Shown: positions 46,057 to 55,088, counted from the stretch's first letter. The stretch: 64,000 nt of DNA from Albidovulum denitrificans (GCF_002973535.1 NZ_PVEP01000002.1:186001-250000); one strand, 5' to 3'. Translations and numbers: made by a program. Notes: a model not told the origin generated them from the sequence alone.

Positions 46057-46737
46057 TCAGAGGTATTTTGCCGCTTCCTTGCGCGCGAAGGGTTTCAGGC
46101 GGTCGCCATGGGCGGCAAGGAAGGCGCGCACCCGGTCGGGGTCATGCTTCGACAGCTCCCGCAGCCACCAGGCGATGGCCTTCTGGATGAACCATTCGCG
46201 GTCGTCCGCCATGCCAGCCGCCCAGCCCAGAACCCGGTCGCGTATCGCCAGGTCCTCGGGCTTGGGGAAGTTCTGCTTGGTCCAGGGCAGGGTGACGACA
46301 AAGGCGGCGCGGCGGGTCCAAAGGCTCTCCGCCCCGGTCCAGCCTTCGACCTCGTCGATCCGCGACGGGTCTGCGACCAGTCGCCGGGCGCCCACCTCGC
46401 AGGCATGATCGGCGATGGCCCAGGCGTCGAAGTCCGGCACCCAGGCGGTGAACAGGTCCCAGACCGGGCCGTCATCCCGGATGCGCGCCTGCGTCAACAG
46501 CTTCGCGGCCGCGACGCGCGCCTCATGGATATTCGTCCGCCAAAGCGCATCGGCCAGCGCCACGCGGCCCGGCACGTCCATCCCGTCGCGCCAGCCCTTC
46601 GCCAGATCGGTGACGACCGGCACCGGCACGCCCAGATAGTCGCGCGGGGCCTTGTGATAGGCGGCGGCCCCGGCGGCGCGGTCGGGGTCGCCCGCCGCGC
46701 GCAATTCGGCCAGCGCCTGTTCCGCCGTCACGCTCAC
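46057..46737 (-). CDS. DNA alkylation repair protein (AlkD-like HEAT-repeat)
   Basis: A 226-aa protein of the DNA-alkylation-repair (PF08713-type) family, built of helical HEAT-like repeats. Typical segments are YLGVPVPVVTDLAKGWR, ADALWRTNIHEARVAAAKLLT, DFDAWAIADHACEVGARRL, TRRAAFVVTLPW and EWFIQKAIAWWLRELSKHDPDRVRAFL. AlkD excises N3- and N7-alkylated bases by DNA backbone contacts. The start is a GTG at 46737 that overlaps the glmS stop; another in-frame GTG lies two codons on. Sharing a transcript with glmU-glmS is likely. Confidence 0.85.
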   Translation of the reverse strand: MSVTAEQALAELRAAGDPDRAAGAAAYHKAPRDYLGVPVPVVTDLAKGWRDGMDVPGRVALADALWRTNIHEARVAAAKLLTQARIRDDGPVWDLFTAWVPDFDAWAIADHACEVGARRLVADPSRIDEVEGWTGAESLWTRRAAFVVTLPWTKQNFPKPEDLAIRDRVLGWAAGMADDREWFIQKAIAWWLRELSKHDPDRVRAFLAAHGDRLKPFARKEAAKYL

Positions 46738-48548
46738 TCCACCGTCACCGATTTCGCCAGATTGCGCGGCTGGTCCACGTCGGTCCCCTTGGCGACGGCG
46801 GCGTGATAGGCCAGAAGTTGCGCCGGGATCGCGTAAAGGATCGGCGCCAGCAGGTCGGCCACCTTGGGCAACACCAGCACCTTCCACGTCCCTTCGCCCG
46901 CCTCGCGCGCGCCCGCCGCGTCGGTCAGAAGGATCACCATCCCGTGCCGCGCCATCACCTCCTGCATGTTCGACACGGTCTTGTCGAACAGCGCGTCACG
47001 GGGCGCGAGGACGACGACCGGCACCGCGCGGTCGATCAGCGCGATGGGGCCGTGCTTCAATTCGCCCGACGCATAGCCTTCGGCGTGGATGTAGCTGATT
47101 TCCTTCAGTTTCAGCGCCCCTTCCAGCGCCAGCGGGAACATCGCGCCCCGGCCCAGGAACAGCACGTCCTGCGCCTCGGCCACGGCGGCGGCGATGGCGG
47201 CGATCTCCCCCTCGCGGGCCAGCGCCTGATTGACGAGGCCGGGCAGCGCCGCAAGGTCATCCAGATGGCCCTGCACCTCGGCCTTCGTCAACTGGCCGCG
47301 ATCAAGCCCGGCCTTCAGCGCCAGCAGCAAAAGCACCGTCAACTGACAGGTGAAAGCCTTGGTTGAGGCAACGCCAACCTCGATCCCGGCCAGGATCGGC
47401 AGCGCCACGTCGCTTTCCCGCGCGATGGTCGAGGTGGGGACATTCACCACCCCGACGATCTTCTTCACCTTCTCCTTGGCATAGCGAAGTGCCGCCAGCG
47501 TATCGGCGGTTTCACCCGACTGGCTGACGAACAGCGCGACGGAATTCGCGGGCAGCGGCGGTTCGCGGTAGCGGAATTCCGAGGCGACATCGACCTCGCA
47601 ATTCAGCCCGGCCAGTCGTTCGAACCAGTATTTCGCCGTCAGGCAGGCATAATAGGCGGTGCCGCAGGCGACCATGGTCAGCCGGTCGAGGCCCGCAAAG
47701 TCGATCCCGGCGGGCAGGGCGATGCCGCCCGCGCCCGCGTAATGCTTGATCGCGTCGCCCAGAACGACGGGCTGTTCGGCGATCTCCTTGGCCATGAAAT
47801 GCTTGTAGCCCGCCTTTTCGACGCGGGTCTGATCGACGCGGATGCGGGTCAGGTCGCGGTTGGCGCGGCGCCCCCCGGCGTCGAAGATTTCCACCCCCTC
47901 GCGGGTGACGAAGGCATGATCGCCTTCCTCAAGATAGGTGATACGGTCGGTCATCGGCGCCAGCGCGATGGCGTCGGAGCCCACGAACATCTCACCGTCC
48001 CCATGCCCGATCGCGAGGGGGGAGCCCTTGCGGGCGGCGATCATCAGGTCCTCCTCCCCGTCGAAGAGGAAAAGCAGCGCGAAGGCACCCTCCAGCCGGG
48101 CAAGCGTGGCGCGCGCCGCCTCGCGCGGGGCCATCCCCTGATCCATGAAGCGACGGGCCAGAAGGGCGACGGTTTCGGTATCCGTCTCCGTCTCGGCCGC
48201 GATCCCGGCCTCGGCCAGTTCGGCGCGCAATTCGCGGAAGTTCTCGATGATCCCGTTATGGACGACCGCCACGGGGCCGGAGCGGTGCGGGTGGGCGTTG
48301 GTGACCGTCGCCGCCCCATGCGTCGCCCAGCGGGTGTGGCCGATGCCGGACTTGCCCGCCAGCGGCTCGTGAACCAGAAGGTCCGAAAGGTTCACCAGCT
48401 TGCCGACAGCCCGGCGGCGGTCCAGCCGCCCCTGATTGACGGTCGCGATCCCGGCGGAATCGTAGCCGCGATATTCCAGCCGTTTCAACGCCTCGACAAG
48501 GATCGGCGCAACCTCATGGTTCCCCAGAACCCCTACAATTCCGCACAT
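46734..48548 (-). CDS. glmS: Glutamine-fructose-6-phosphate aminotransferase (isomerising)
   Basis: A 604-aa enzyme that makes glucosamine-6-phosphate from fructose-6-phosphate and glutamine. The Ntn glutaminase half starts MCGIVGVLG with catalytic Cys at position 2 (after Met removal). It carries the GHTRWATHG loop and the VVHNGIIENFRELR motif. Two SIS domains follow, with LFVSQSGETADTLAAL around residue 340 and the C-terminal DVDQPRNLAKSVTVE, which is the universal GlmS ending. It lies 2 bp after glmU, so UDP-GlcNAc synthesis genes are in one operon. Confidence 0.97.
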   Translation of the reverse strand: MCGIVGVLGNHEVAPILVEALKRLEYRGYDSAGIATVNQGRLDRRRAVGKLVNLSDLLVHEPLAGKSGIGHTRWATHGAATVTNAHPHRSGPVAVVHNGIIENFRELRAELAEAGIAAETETDTETVALLARRFMDQGMAPREAARATLARLEGAFALLFLFDGEEDLMIAARKGSPLAIGHGDGEMFVGSDAIALAPMTDRITYLEEGDHAFVTREGVEIFDAGGRRANRDLTRIRVDQTRVEKAGYKHFMAKEIAEQPVVLGDAIKHYAGAGGIALPAGIDFAGLDRLTMVACGTAYYACLTAKYWFERLAGLNCEVDVASEFRYREPPLPANSVALFVSQSGETADTLAALRYAKEKVKKIVGVVNVPTSTIARESDVALPILAGIEVGVASTKAFTCQLTVLLLLALKAGLDRGQLTKAEVQGHLDDLAALPGLVNQALAREGEIAAIAAAVAEAQDVLFLGRGAMFPLALEGALKLKEISYIHAEGYASGELKHGPIALIDRAVPVVVLAPRDALFDKTVSNMQEVMARHGMVILLTDAAGAREAGEGTWKVLVLPKVADLLAPILYAIPAQLLAYHAAVAKGTDVDQPRNLAKSVTVE

Positions 48549-48550
48549 TT

Positions 48551-49897
48551 TCAGGTCTCTTTCTGGCGAGAAGCCTTCTTCGCCTTCAACAGATCGAACA
48601 ATTTGGCCGCGAACCCCGGCTTGTTCTGTTGCCGCGCCCGGCCAAGGGCCAGCGCGTTTTCCGGCACGTCCTCGGTGATGACGGACCCCGACGCAGTCAT
48701 CGCCCCCGCGCCGACGCTTACCGGGGCCACCAGCATCGTGTCCGAGCCGATGAAGGCCCGCGCGCCGATCTCTGTGCGGTGCTTCATCACGCCGTCATAG
48801 TTGCAGGTGATCGTACCCGCGCCGATATTCGTATGCTCCCCCACATGGGCGTCGCCCAGGTAGGTCAGGTGGCCGACCTTCACCCCTTCGTCGAGGATCG
48901 TGTTCTTCACCTCGACGAAATTGCCGACATGGACATCCTCGGCCAGTTCCGCGCCGGGGCGCAGCCGGGCGAAGGGGCCGACCCGCGCGCCGCGCGAGAT
49001 ATGGCAGCCTTCCAGATGGCAATAGGGCAGGATCTCCGCCTCGGACTCCACGGTCGTTCCGGTTCCGAAGACGACATGCGGGCCGACGATGGTATCGCGG
49101 CCGATCACCGTGTCATGGGACAGGAACACGGTGTCCGGCGCGCTCAGCGTCACGCCGTTTTCCATCACCTCGGCGCGCAGGCGCGCCTGCATCGCGGCCT
49201 CGGCGGCGGCAAGGTCGGCGCGGCTGTTGACGCCCAGCGTCTCCGCCTCGGGGCAGGTCACGACCTCGGCCGTCAGCCCTTCGGCGCGCGCGGCACCGAT
49301 GATGTCGGTCAGGTAATATTCACCCGCGACATTGTCGTTCCGCAACGCCTGCACCAGCCGTTTCAGCGTGCTGAACTCGGTACAAAGAACGCCGCTATTG
49401 CAAAGGGTTATCCGGCGTTCCTCATCCGTTGCGTCCTTGTATTCGATGATCCGGTACAACTGCCCCAGATGCACGACCAGCCGCCCGTAACGGCCCGGAT
49501 CGGCGGCCTCGAACCCCAGCACGACGACGTCGGAAGGGGCGTCGAGCATCTGCTGCAATGTCTCGGGCCGGATCAGGGGCGTGTCGCCGTAAAGGACGAT
49601 GACGCGGCCCTCGAACCCTTCCAGCGCGGGCAGGGCCTGCTGCACGGCATGGCCGGTGCCTTCCTGCCTCTCCTGGATCACGACCTCGACGGCCCCATCC
49701 CACTCCCGCGCGGCCCTGGTCACCGCCTCGGCGCCATGGCCCGCCACGATCACCGTGCGTTCGGGCGAAAGCCCCGCGCCCGACATCATCGCATGGGCCA
49801 GAAGCGGCGCGCCCGCGATGCGGTGCAGGACCTTGGGCAGGTCGGAATTCATCCGCGTCCCCTGTCCCGCGGCAAGAATGATAAGCGCTGTGGCCAT
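48551..49897 (-). CDS. glmU: Bifunctional glucosamine-1-phosphate acetyltransferase / N-acetylglucosamine-1-phosphate uridyltransferase
   Basis: A 448-aa enzyme of UDP-GlcNAc synthesis. The uridyltransferase half starts ALIILAAGQGTRMNSDLPKVL (G-x-G-T-R-M-x-S), with GDTPLIR near 106. The left-handed beta-helix acetyltransferase half contains hexapeptide repeats and the NFVEVKNTILDEGVKVGHLTYLGD region near 320-345. A Lys-rich tail (LLKAKKASRQKET) follows. The gene is divergent from gph across 104 bp. Confidence 0.97.
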   Translation of the reverse strand: MATALIILAAGQGTRMNSDLPKVLHRIAGAPLLAHAMMSGAGLSPERTVIVAGHGAEAVTRAAREWDGAVEVVIQERQEGTGHAVQQALPALEGFEGRVIVLYGDTPLIRPETLQQMLDAPSDVVVLGFEAADPGRYGRLVVHLGQLYRIIEYKDATDEERRITLCNSGVLCTEFSTLKRLVQALRNDNVAGEYYLTDIIGAARAEGLTAEVVTCPEAETLGVNSRADLAAAEAAMQARLRAEVMENGVTLSAPDTVFLSHDTVIGRDTIVGPHVVFGTGTTVESEAEILPYCHLEGCHISRGARVGPFARLRPGAELAEDVHVGNFVEVKNTILDEGVKVGHLTYLGDAHVGEHTNIGAGTITCNYDGVMKHRTEIGARAFIGSDTMLVAPVSVGAGAMTASGSVITEDVPENALALGRARQQNKPGFAAKLFDLLKAKKASRQKET

Positions 49898-50001
49898 GTT
49901 GCTGCTTTCTTTTACCTCCGGCCCGTTTTAACCAAGGCCCCGGTTGCCGCAAGGGGGTGGGCATCACTCTTCCTTTCGGCAGGTTACACGGGAAAAGACC
50001 C

Positions 50002-50667
50002 ATGCGGACTGTGATTTTCGACCTCGACGGCACGCTTGCCGATACCTCTGCCGACCTGATCGAAGGCGCGAATGCCTGTTTCCGCGAGATGGGGGCAGGC
50101 GATCTTCTGGACCCGGTGGCCGACGCGCTGACGGCCTTTCACGGCGGCCGCGCCATGCTGCGCCTTGGTCTTTCGCGGCTTGGCCAGACGGGGGAGGAGG
50201 CGGTCGAACGCTGGTTCCCGATCTTCCTGAACGCCTATGAGGAGGGCATCGACCGCGAGACGCGGCTTTACCCCGGCGCGGTCGAGGCGGTGGAGGCATT
50301 GCGCGCCGCAGGTTTCGCCACCGGCATCTGCACCAACAAGCCCGCCGGACTGGCCGAGCTGCTGATGCGCCGTCTGGGCGTGCGCGACCTTTTCGCCTCG
50401 CTCGTGGGCGCCGATACGCTGCCGGTGCGCAAGCCCGACCCGGCGCCCTATCACCTCTCGGTGCGCGAGGCAGGGGGGCTGTCGGACCGCTCCGTCCTGA
50501 TCGGCGATACCGAAACCGACCGGCTGACGGCCAGGGCGGCGGGGGTGCCGTCGGTGCTGGTCACCTTCGGGCCGGAAGGCGCGGGGATTGCAAGGCTTTC
50601 GCCCGAGGCGCTCTTGGATCGCTACGCCGATCTGCCGGGGCTGGTCGAAGGCCTGCTGCCGCGCTGA
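50002..50667 (+). CDS. gph: Phosphoglycolate phosphatase-like HAD hydrolase
   Basis: A 221-aa HAD hydrolase of the PGP/GmhB class I type. Motif I is FDLDGTLADT (nucleophile and acid Asp), motif II ICTNKPAG, motif III RKPDPAPYHL (Lys), and motif IV IGDTETDRLTA. The cap domain lies between motifs I and II. Phosphoglycolate is the likely substrate, but related small phosphosugars cannot be excluded. The start at 50002 is just before motif I; the longer frame to 49957 is non-conserved. Confidence 0.88.
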   Translation: MRTVIFDLDGTLADTSADLIEGANACFREMGAGDLLDPVADALTAFHGGRAMLRLGLSRLGQTGEEAVERWFPIFLNAYEEGIDRETRLYPGAVEAVEALRAAGFATGICTNKPAGLAELLMRRLGVRDLFASLVGADTLPVRKPDPAPYHLSVREAGGLSDRSVLIGDTETDRLTARAAGVPSVLVTFGPEGAGIARLSPEALLDRYADLPGLVEGLLPR

Positions 50668-50670
50668 GCG

Positions 50671-51048
50671 TCAGAAATAGCGCCCGCAGGCGGGCAGGAC
50701 GGTCTTGAACTCCCGACGCAGCGCGCCGGGTTTCGACCGCAGCATGATCCGGTCCGCCATGCCTTGCATCGCGCGGGCCTTGTCGCGGCCATTGCCGGGC
50801 AGGGGGGCCAGAAGCTGGCCGATGGCGCCCATGCTCTTGCGATGCCCCGCGGCGTCCAGCCGCCCCTCGGAGCGGGCGAAATTCCCCGCCAGCGACAGCA
50901 TCGCCGCGCATTTCAGCCGCGCGGCATCCTCGCCCGCATAGGTGACGCTTTCGGCCATCACGGGCGGTGCGGCGAGGGCGGCGATCAGGGCAAGGGCGAG
51001 ACGGGTCAAGGGCAACGCTCCATCGGTCAGAAGGCCGGACAGGGCCAT
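50671..51048 (-). CDS. Small secreted protein of unknown function
   Basis: Up to 125 aa, with a signal peptide (LTRLALALIAALAAPPVMA) and a mature region of about 95 aa with two cysteines (LKCAAML, LPACGRYF) that could form a disulfide in the periplasm. No family recognised. The ATG start at 51048 gives an unusual 12-residue lead; a TTG at 51009, 8 bp after GGAG, would place the signal peptide exactly at the N-terminus and may be the true start. It is convergent with gph, with 3 bp between. Confidence 0.65.
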   Translation of the reverse strand: MALSGLLTDGALPLTRLALALIAALAAPPVMAESVTYAGEDAARLKCAAMLSLAGNFARSEGRLDAAGHRKSMGAIGQLLAPLPGNGRDKARAMQGMADRIMLRSKPGALRREFKTVLPACGRYF

Positions 51049-51113
51049 CCCGCGCCGCCCTTGTCAACCCGCGACCGATTGACCTTCCCCCGCCGCCCCG
51101 CCAGAGTCGCGCC

Positions 51114-52334
51114 ATGGAAAGATTCACCGGCAGCTTCACCCAGCAGGAACCGATCCCCGAAGCGGGGATCGAGGCCGCGCTGCGCGTCCTCAACCACGGG
51201 CGGCTTCACCGCTACAACACGGCGGAAGGCGAAATCGCCGAAGCCGCGCTTCTGGAACAGGAATTCGCCGCCTTCACCGGCGCGAGATACTGCCTTGCCG
51301 TCGCCTCGGGCGGCTATGCGCTTGGCTGTGCGCTGCGCGCGCTTGGCATCGGGCCGGGCGACCGGGTCCTGACCAACGCCTTCACGCTCGCCCCCGTGCC
51401 GGGCGCCATCGCGGCACTGGGCGCGACGCCCGTCTTCGTCGAGACAACCGAAGCGCTGACCATCGACATGGAGGACCTCGCCGCCAAGGCCCCCGGCGCG
51501 AAGGCGCTGCTCCTCTCCCACATGCGCGGCCATATCTGTGACATGGACCGGCTGATGGCGATCTGCGACGCCGCCGACCTGCCGGTGATCGAGGATTGCG
51601 CCCATACGATGGGGGCCGCCTGGCGCGGCACGCCCTCGGGCCGGCACGGGGCGATGGGCTGCTATTCGACCCAGACCTACAAGCACATGAATTCGGGGGA
51701 GGGCGGGCTGATCGTCTCGGATGACCCCGACCTCATGGCCCGCGCGATCCTGCTGTCGGGCAGCTACATGCTCTACCCCCGCCACCGCGCCGCGCCGCCG
51801 CCCGAGGCGTTCGAGCGGGTGAAATACATCACCCCCAACGTGTCCGGCCGGATGGACAACCTGCGCGCCGCGATCCTCAGGCCCCAGCTTGCCGACCTGC
51901 CGCGCCAGCTTGACCGCTGGAACAAGCTCTACCGCGCTATGGAGGCGGGGCTGCGCGACACGCCCGGCCTGTCCCTCATCACCCGGCCGGCCGAAGAACA
52001 CTACGTCGCCTCCTCCTTCCAGTTCCTGCTGCCCGACTGGCCCGCGGGCAAGGTGCGCGCCTTCCTCGCCCGTGCCGCCGCGCGGGGGGTGGAACTGAAA
52101 TGGTTCGGCGCCGCCACGCCGCAGGGCTTCACCTCGCGCCATGACAGCTGGCGCTACGCCCCCGCACAGTCGCTCCCCAACACCGACCGCATCCTCGCGG
52201 GCCTGATCGACCTGCGCCTGCCTCTGACCTTTTCGACCGAGGACGCCGCCCTCATCGCCCGCATCCTGCGCCAGGAGGCAGCCGCCACCTTCCAGTCGGA
52301 TGAGGATCTGGCCGAGGCGCCCCTGGCCGACTGA
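51114..52334 (+). CDS. DegT/DnrJ/EryC1-family aminotransferase
   Basis: A 406-aa PLP enzyme of the sugar/cyclitol aminotransferase family. The N-terminal GSFTQQEPIPEAGIEAALRV leads to GARYCLAVASGGYALGCAL. The PLP-binding Asp/His region DLPVIEDCAHTMGA is near 156, and the Schiff-base lysine is in STQTYKHMNSGEGGL near 190. The family modifies nucleotide sugars or makes aminocyclitols, but no sugar-nucleotide or surface-polysaccharide genes are adjacent. The product is thus open. It ends in a copy of the dispersed repeat. Confidence 0.88.
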   Translation: MERFTGSFTQQEPIPEAGIEAALRVLNHGRLHRYNTAEGEIAEAALLEQEFAAFTGARYCLAVASGGYALGCALRALGIGPGDRVLTNAFTLAPVPGAIAALGATPVFVETTEALTIDMEDLAAKAPGAKALLLSHMRGHICDMDRLMAICDAADLPVIEDCAHTMGAAWRGTPSGRHGAMGCYSTQTYKHMNSGEGGLIVSDDPDLMARAILLSGSYMLYPRHRAAPPPEAFERVKYITPNVSGRMDNLRAAILRPQLADLPRQLDRWNKLYRAMEAGLRDTPGLSLITRPAEEHYVASSFQFLLPDWPAGKVRAFLARAAARGVELKWFGAATPQGFTSRHDSWRYAPAQSLPNTDRILAGLIDLRLPLTFSTEDAALIARILRQEAAATFQSDEDLAEAPLAD

Positions 52335-52339
52335 TCCGG

Positions 52340-52396
52340 CTTCTTCGTTGTCAAAATACTCCGGGGGGAGGCCGCATGGCCGGGGGGCAGCGCCCC
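52340..52396 (+). repeat. Structured dispersed repeat, copy C
   Basis: Starts 5 bp after the stop of the DegT-family gene with CTTCTTCGTTG, TC, AAAATACTCC, one base different from copy A's core. Downstream lie GGCC-GCAT-GGCC and GGGGC-AGC-GCCCC, two short hairpins rather than the long hairpin of copies A and D. It is the clearest case of placement in the 3' region of a gene. Confidence 0.7.
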
Positions 52397-52398
52397 AA

Positions 52399-52490
52399 TA
52401 GCGTTTCGGGTTGGCGCTGAATTAGAATTCGACCTTGTTTCGTTCGGATTCCGATACTTACCTTCTCAACGCAAACCCGAAACGCTTTAT
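52399..52490 (-). repeat. 92-bp dispersed intergenic repeat, copy 2
   Basis: Inverted copy of the repeat at 30041-30132, about 85% identical by hand alignment without gaps. Its inner stem is less perfect than in copy 1. Its 3' end (plus-strand coordinates) overlaps the stop codon of the CreA-like gene. It follows copy C of the other repeat family at a distance of 2 bp. Confidence 0.8.
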
Positions 52491-52942
52491 TGCGCCGCCT
52501 CGTAAAGCGGCACGGTGGAAATCGACATCTTCCCCGACCCTTGGGTCAGTTCCGAGGCATGGGCGAGGTAGATCAGCGTATTGCTTTTCGCGTCGTATAT
52601 CCGCGTCACCTGAAGCGACTTGAAGATCAGGGACGTGCGTTCGGAAAAGATACTCTCACCATCCTTGCCCCTGTCGATATCGCCGACCGTGATCGGCCCG
52701 GTCTGGCGGCAGTCGAGCGCGGAATAGGACGGGTCCTCGAACCAGTTGCCCTGGCTCAGCCGGTCCAGCACCGAACGGTCGAAATAGGCGACATGGCAGG
52801 TCACGCCCTGCACCTTCGGATCGGGGATCGCCTCGACATAGATGTCATTGCCGACCCAGTCGACGCCGACCTTTCCGACGACCTCGGCCGTGGCGGCGGC
52901 GGGCAGGGCGCAAAGGATTGCGAGTGCAAGGCGCAGGGACAT
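52487..52942 (-). CDS. CreA-family periplasmic protein
   Basis: A 151-aa protein with a signal peptide (MSLRLALAILCALPAAATA). It is followed by EVVGKVGVDWVGNDIYVEAIPDPKVQGVTCHVAY, the hallmark of CreA proteins. The C-terminal ESIFSERTSLIFKSLQVTRIYDAKSNTLIYLAHAS is equally characteristic. Two cysteines (VTCHVAY, ALDCRQTG) may form a disulfide. CreA is encoded near the CreBC system in enterics but its function is unknown. The start at 52942 is the signal-peptide Met. The stop codon lies in the dispersed repeat. Confidence 0.9.
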   Translation of the reverse strand: MSLRLALAILCALPAAATAEVVGKVGVDWVGNDIYVEAIPDPKVQGVTCHVAYFDRSVLDRLSQGNWFEDPSYSALDCRQTGPITVGDIDRGKDGESIFSERTSLIFKSLQVTRIYDAKSNTLIYLAHASELTQGSGKMSISTVPLYEAAQ

Positions 52943-53051
52943 GGGCGTTCCTTTCAGATGGGTCCGGGCTGACGATGCCACAACGCCCGCCGCCCCGCCA
53001 CGGGTTCCGGTGAAAGCCGCTTGACCCGACTCAGTGGCTGGCCTTATGAAT

Positions 53052-53065
53052 TGAACAGTCGTTCA
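53052..53065. promoter_or_regulatory. Inverted repeat upstream of ivd
   Basis: TGAAC-AGTC-GTTCA, a perfect 5+4+5 inverted repeat, ends 20 bp before the ivd start codon. TetR-family repressors of branched-chain and fatty-acid catabolism often bind such sites overlapping the promoter. The binding protein is not identified in the window. Confidence 0.5.
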
Positions 53066-53085
53066 TTTCCTTGGGAGGATGGGGC

Positions 53086-54249
53086 ATGTTCACCGCGTCG
53101 ATGAAGTTTCACCTGGGCGAAGAGGTCGAGGCGCTGCGCGACATGGTTCACCGCTGGGCGCAGGACCGGGTCAAGCCGATTGCGGCGGAGGTCGACCGGA
53201 CCAACACCTTCCCCGCAGAACTGTGGAAGGAGATGGGCGATCTCGGCCTTCTGGGCATCACCGTACCGGAGGAATACGGCGGGGCGGGCATGTCCTACCT
53301 CGCCCATGTCATCGCGACGGAGGAGATTGCCCGCGCCTCGGCCTCGGTCTCGCTCTCCTACGGCGCGCATTCCAACCTCTGCGTGAACCAGATCAAGCTG
53401 AACGGCACGGATGAGCAGAAACGCAAATACCTCCCCGGCCTGATTTCGGGGGAGCATGTCGGCGCGCTGGCCATGTCCGAGGCGGGCGCGGGGTCCGACG
53501 TCGTGTCGATGAAGCTCAGGGCAGAAAAGCGGAACGGCTACTATGTCCTGAACGGCACCAAATTCTGGATCACCAACGGGCCGGATGCGGATACTCTGGT
53601 GGTCTATGCCAAGACCGACCCCGAGGCCGGATCGAAAGGCATCACCGCCTTCATCGTGGAAAAGACCTATAAGGGTTTCTCCACCTCAAAGCATTTCGAC
53701 AAGCTGGGGATGCGCGGGTCGAACACCGCCGAGCTGATCTTCGAAGATGTCGAGGTGCCGTTCGAGAACGTGCTGGGGGCCGAGGGCAAGGGTGTCCGCG
53801 TCCTCATGTCGGGCCTCGATTACGAACGGGTGGTGCTGTCGGGCATCGGCACCGGCATCATGGCCGCCTGCATGGATGAGGTGATGCCCTACCTCGCCCA
53901 ACGCAAGCAGTTCGGCCAACCCATCGGGTCGTTCCAGCTGATGCAGGGCAAGATTGCGGATATGTACACCAAGATGAACTCCGCCCGCGCCTATGTCTAT
54001 GAGGTCGCGCGGTCCTGCGACCGGGGCGAGGTCACGCGCCAGGACGCGGCGGCCTGCGTGCTTTACGCCTCGGAAGAGGCAATGACCGTCGCGCATCAGG
54101 CGGTGCAGGCGATGGGCGGTATGGGCTTCATGAACGAGACCCCCGTTTCCCGCATCTTCCGCGACGCGAAACTGATGGAGATCGGCGCCGGGACATCCGA
54201 GATCCGCCGCATGCTGGTCGGGCGCGAGTTGATGGGGGCGATGGGGTGA
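53086..54249 (+). CDS. ivd: Isovaleryl-CoA dehydrogenase
   Basis: A 387-aa acyl-CoA dehydrogenase of the leucine pathway that converts isovaleryl-CoA to 3-methylcrotonyl-CoA. Marks include [35 protein letters not shown] near 130, [19 protein letters not shown], and the catalytic-base segment [17 protein letters not shown] (Glu near 246). This last position is typical of IVD rather than of short-chain ACADs. [20 protein letters not shown] and the C-terminal '[19 protein letters not shown]' complete the FAD site. The start [12 protein letters not shown] has GGGAGG upstream. It precedes mccB by about 0.9 kb, with ompW in between on the other strand. Confidence 0.94.
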   Translation: MFTASMKFHLGEEVEALRDMVHRWAQDRVKPIAAEVDRTNTFPAELWKEMGDLGLLGITVPEEYGGAGMSYLAHVIATEEIARASASVSLSYGAHSNLCVNQIKLNGTDEQKRKYLPGLISGEHVGALAMSEAGAGSDVVSMKLRAEKRNGYYVLNGTKFWITNGPDADTLVVYAKTDPEAGSKGITAFIVEKTYKGFSTSKHFDKLGMRGSNTAELIFEDVEVPFENVLGAEGKGVRVLMSGLDYERVVLSGIGTGIMAACMDEVMPYLAQRKQFGQPIGSFQLMQGKIADMYTKMNSARAYVYEVARSCDRGEVTRQDAAACVLYASEEAMTVAHQAVQAMGGMGFMNETPVSRIFRDAKLMEIGAGTSEIRRMLVGRELMGAMG

Positions 54250-54357
54250 GGGCTTTCCGCCGCCCCGCCCGGCCTTGCGCCGCGCAGCGCCCGACCCGCC
54301 CCCTCGGGCCGGGCGCCGCCCTTCGTGGCGATATCGGACGCCCCCCGTGCGCGCGGC

Positions 54358-54395
54358 AAAAAAGAAAGGGACGCGCCGCCTACCTGACGCGCCCC
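54358..54395 (-). terminator. Intrinsic terminator of ompW
   Basis: On the minus strand GGGGCGCGTC (54395-54386) pairs with GGCGCGTCCC (54377-54368) with two G-U pairs, followed by TTTCTTTTTT. It lies 27 bp after the ompW stop. It belongs to the 173-bp spacer between ivd and ompW, where nothing else is seen. Confidence 0.85.
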
Positions 54396-54422
54396 TTCCC
54401 CCTCTCGATCCGCGGAAACGGA

Positions 54423-55016
54423 TCAGAACTTGTGGACGTAGGAAACCCCCACGACCAGCGGGTCGATATTGGTCTTGCCGATCTTGGTGCCGTTCAGCTT
54501 GACGTCGGAACTGATGTCGATCCAGCGCACTTCGGTACGGATCGCGTCATTGGCGCTGACCTTCACGTCGAAACCGGCCTTCAGCGCCAGCCCGAAGGAA
54601 TCGTCGATCTTGACGTTACCCAGCGCGGATTTCTCGCTGAAGAACACGGTGTAGTTCAGACCGGCACCGGCGAAGGGAACGAATTTGCCCCCGTTGTCAA
54701 AGTGATAGACCAGCGAGACGGTCGGCGGCAGATGTTTGGTCGTCGCCGTGCCGACACCCTGGATGGTGACCGTGTGCTTGAAGGGCGTCGCGGCCAGAAG
54801 CTCAACCCCCAGATTGTCGCGGATGAAGTATTCCGCGGTGATCGTCGGGCGGGTGTTGGAATTGATCGTGGTCGGCGCACCGGCCAGAAGGCCGTTATTG
54901 TCCTTGGGCTCGACATAGCCAAGGCCGAAGCCGAGGGTCCAGTCCCCGGCGGACTGGGCAAGGGCGGGCGTCGCGGCGCCGAGCGCCAGAAGGAAGGGCA
55001 GAACGATGGTCTTCAT
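54423..55016 (-). CDS. OmpW-family outer membrane protein
   Basis: A 197-aa eight-stranded beta-barrel. The signal peptide MKTIVLPFLLALGAATPALA is followed by QSAGDWTLGFGLGYVEPKDNN. Family features are TITAEYFIRDNLGVELLAATPFKHTV, the KHLPPTVSLVYHFDNGGKFVPFAGAGLNYTVFF strand pair, and the aromatic end SYVHKF. OmpW proteins form a narrow hydrophobic channel in the outer membrane. The start at 55016 is the only one that gives the signal peptide. An FNR-type box lies 58 bp upstream. It is embedded between ivd and mccB on the opposite strand. Confidence 0.9.
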   Translation of the reverse strand: MKTIVLPFLLALGAATPALAQSAGDWTLGFGLGYVEPKDNNGLLAGAPTTINSNTRPTITAEYFIRDNLGVELLAATPFKHTVTIQGVGTATTKHLPPTVSLVYHFDNGGKFVPFAGAGLNYTVFFSEKSALGNVKIDDSFGLALKAGFDVKVSANDAIRTEVRWIDISSDVKLNGTKIGKTNIDPLVVGVSYVHKF

Positions 55017-55074
55017 GTTTTCTCTTTCCATTCTCGCGCGCATCATCGCCATAACGCCGCCGGTGGCCATGTCA

Positions 55075-55088
55075 TTGACCTGAATCAA
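55075..55088. promoter_or_regulatory. FNR-type box upstream of ompW
   Basis: TTGAC-CTGA-ATCAA matches the FNR/FnrL consensus TTGAT-N4-ATCAA at nine of ten positions. It lies 58 bp from the ompW start and 92 bp from the mccB start in the divergent spacer. In E. coli ompW responds to FNR, which supports the reading. Confidence 0.6.

Noticed and set aside
51114-52334. The DegT-family aminotransferase as part of a surface polysaccharide cluster.
   Set aside because: No glycosyltransferase, nucleotide-sugar or export genes lie next to it; glmU/glmS upstream on the other strand are housekeeping.
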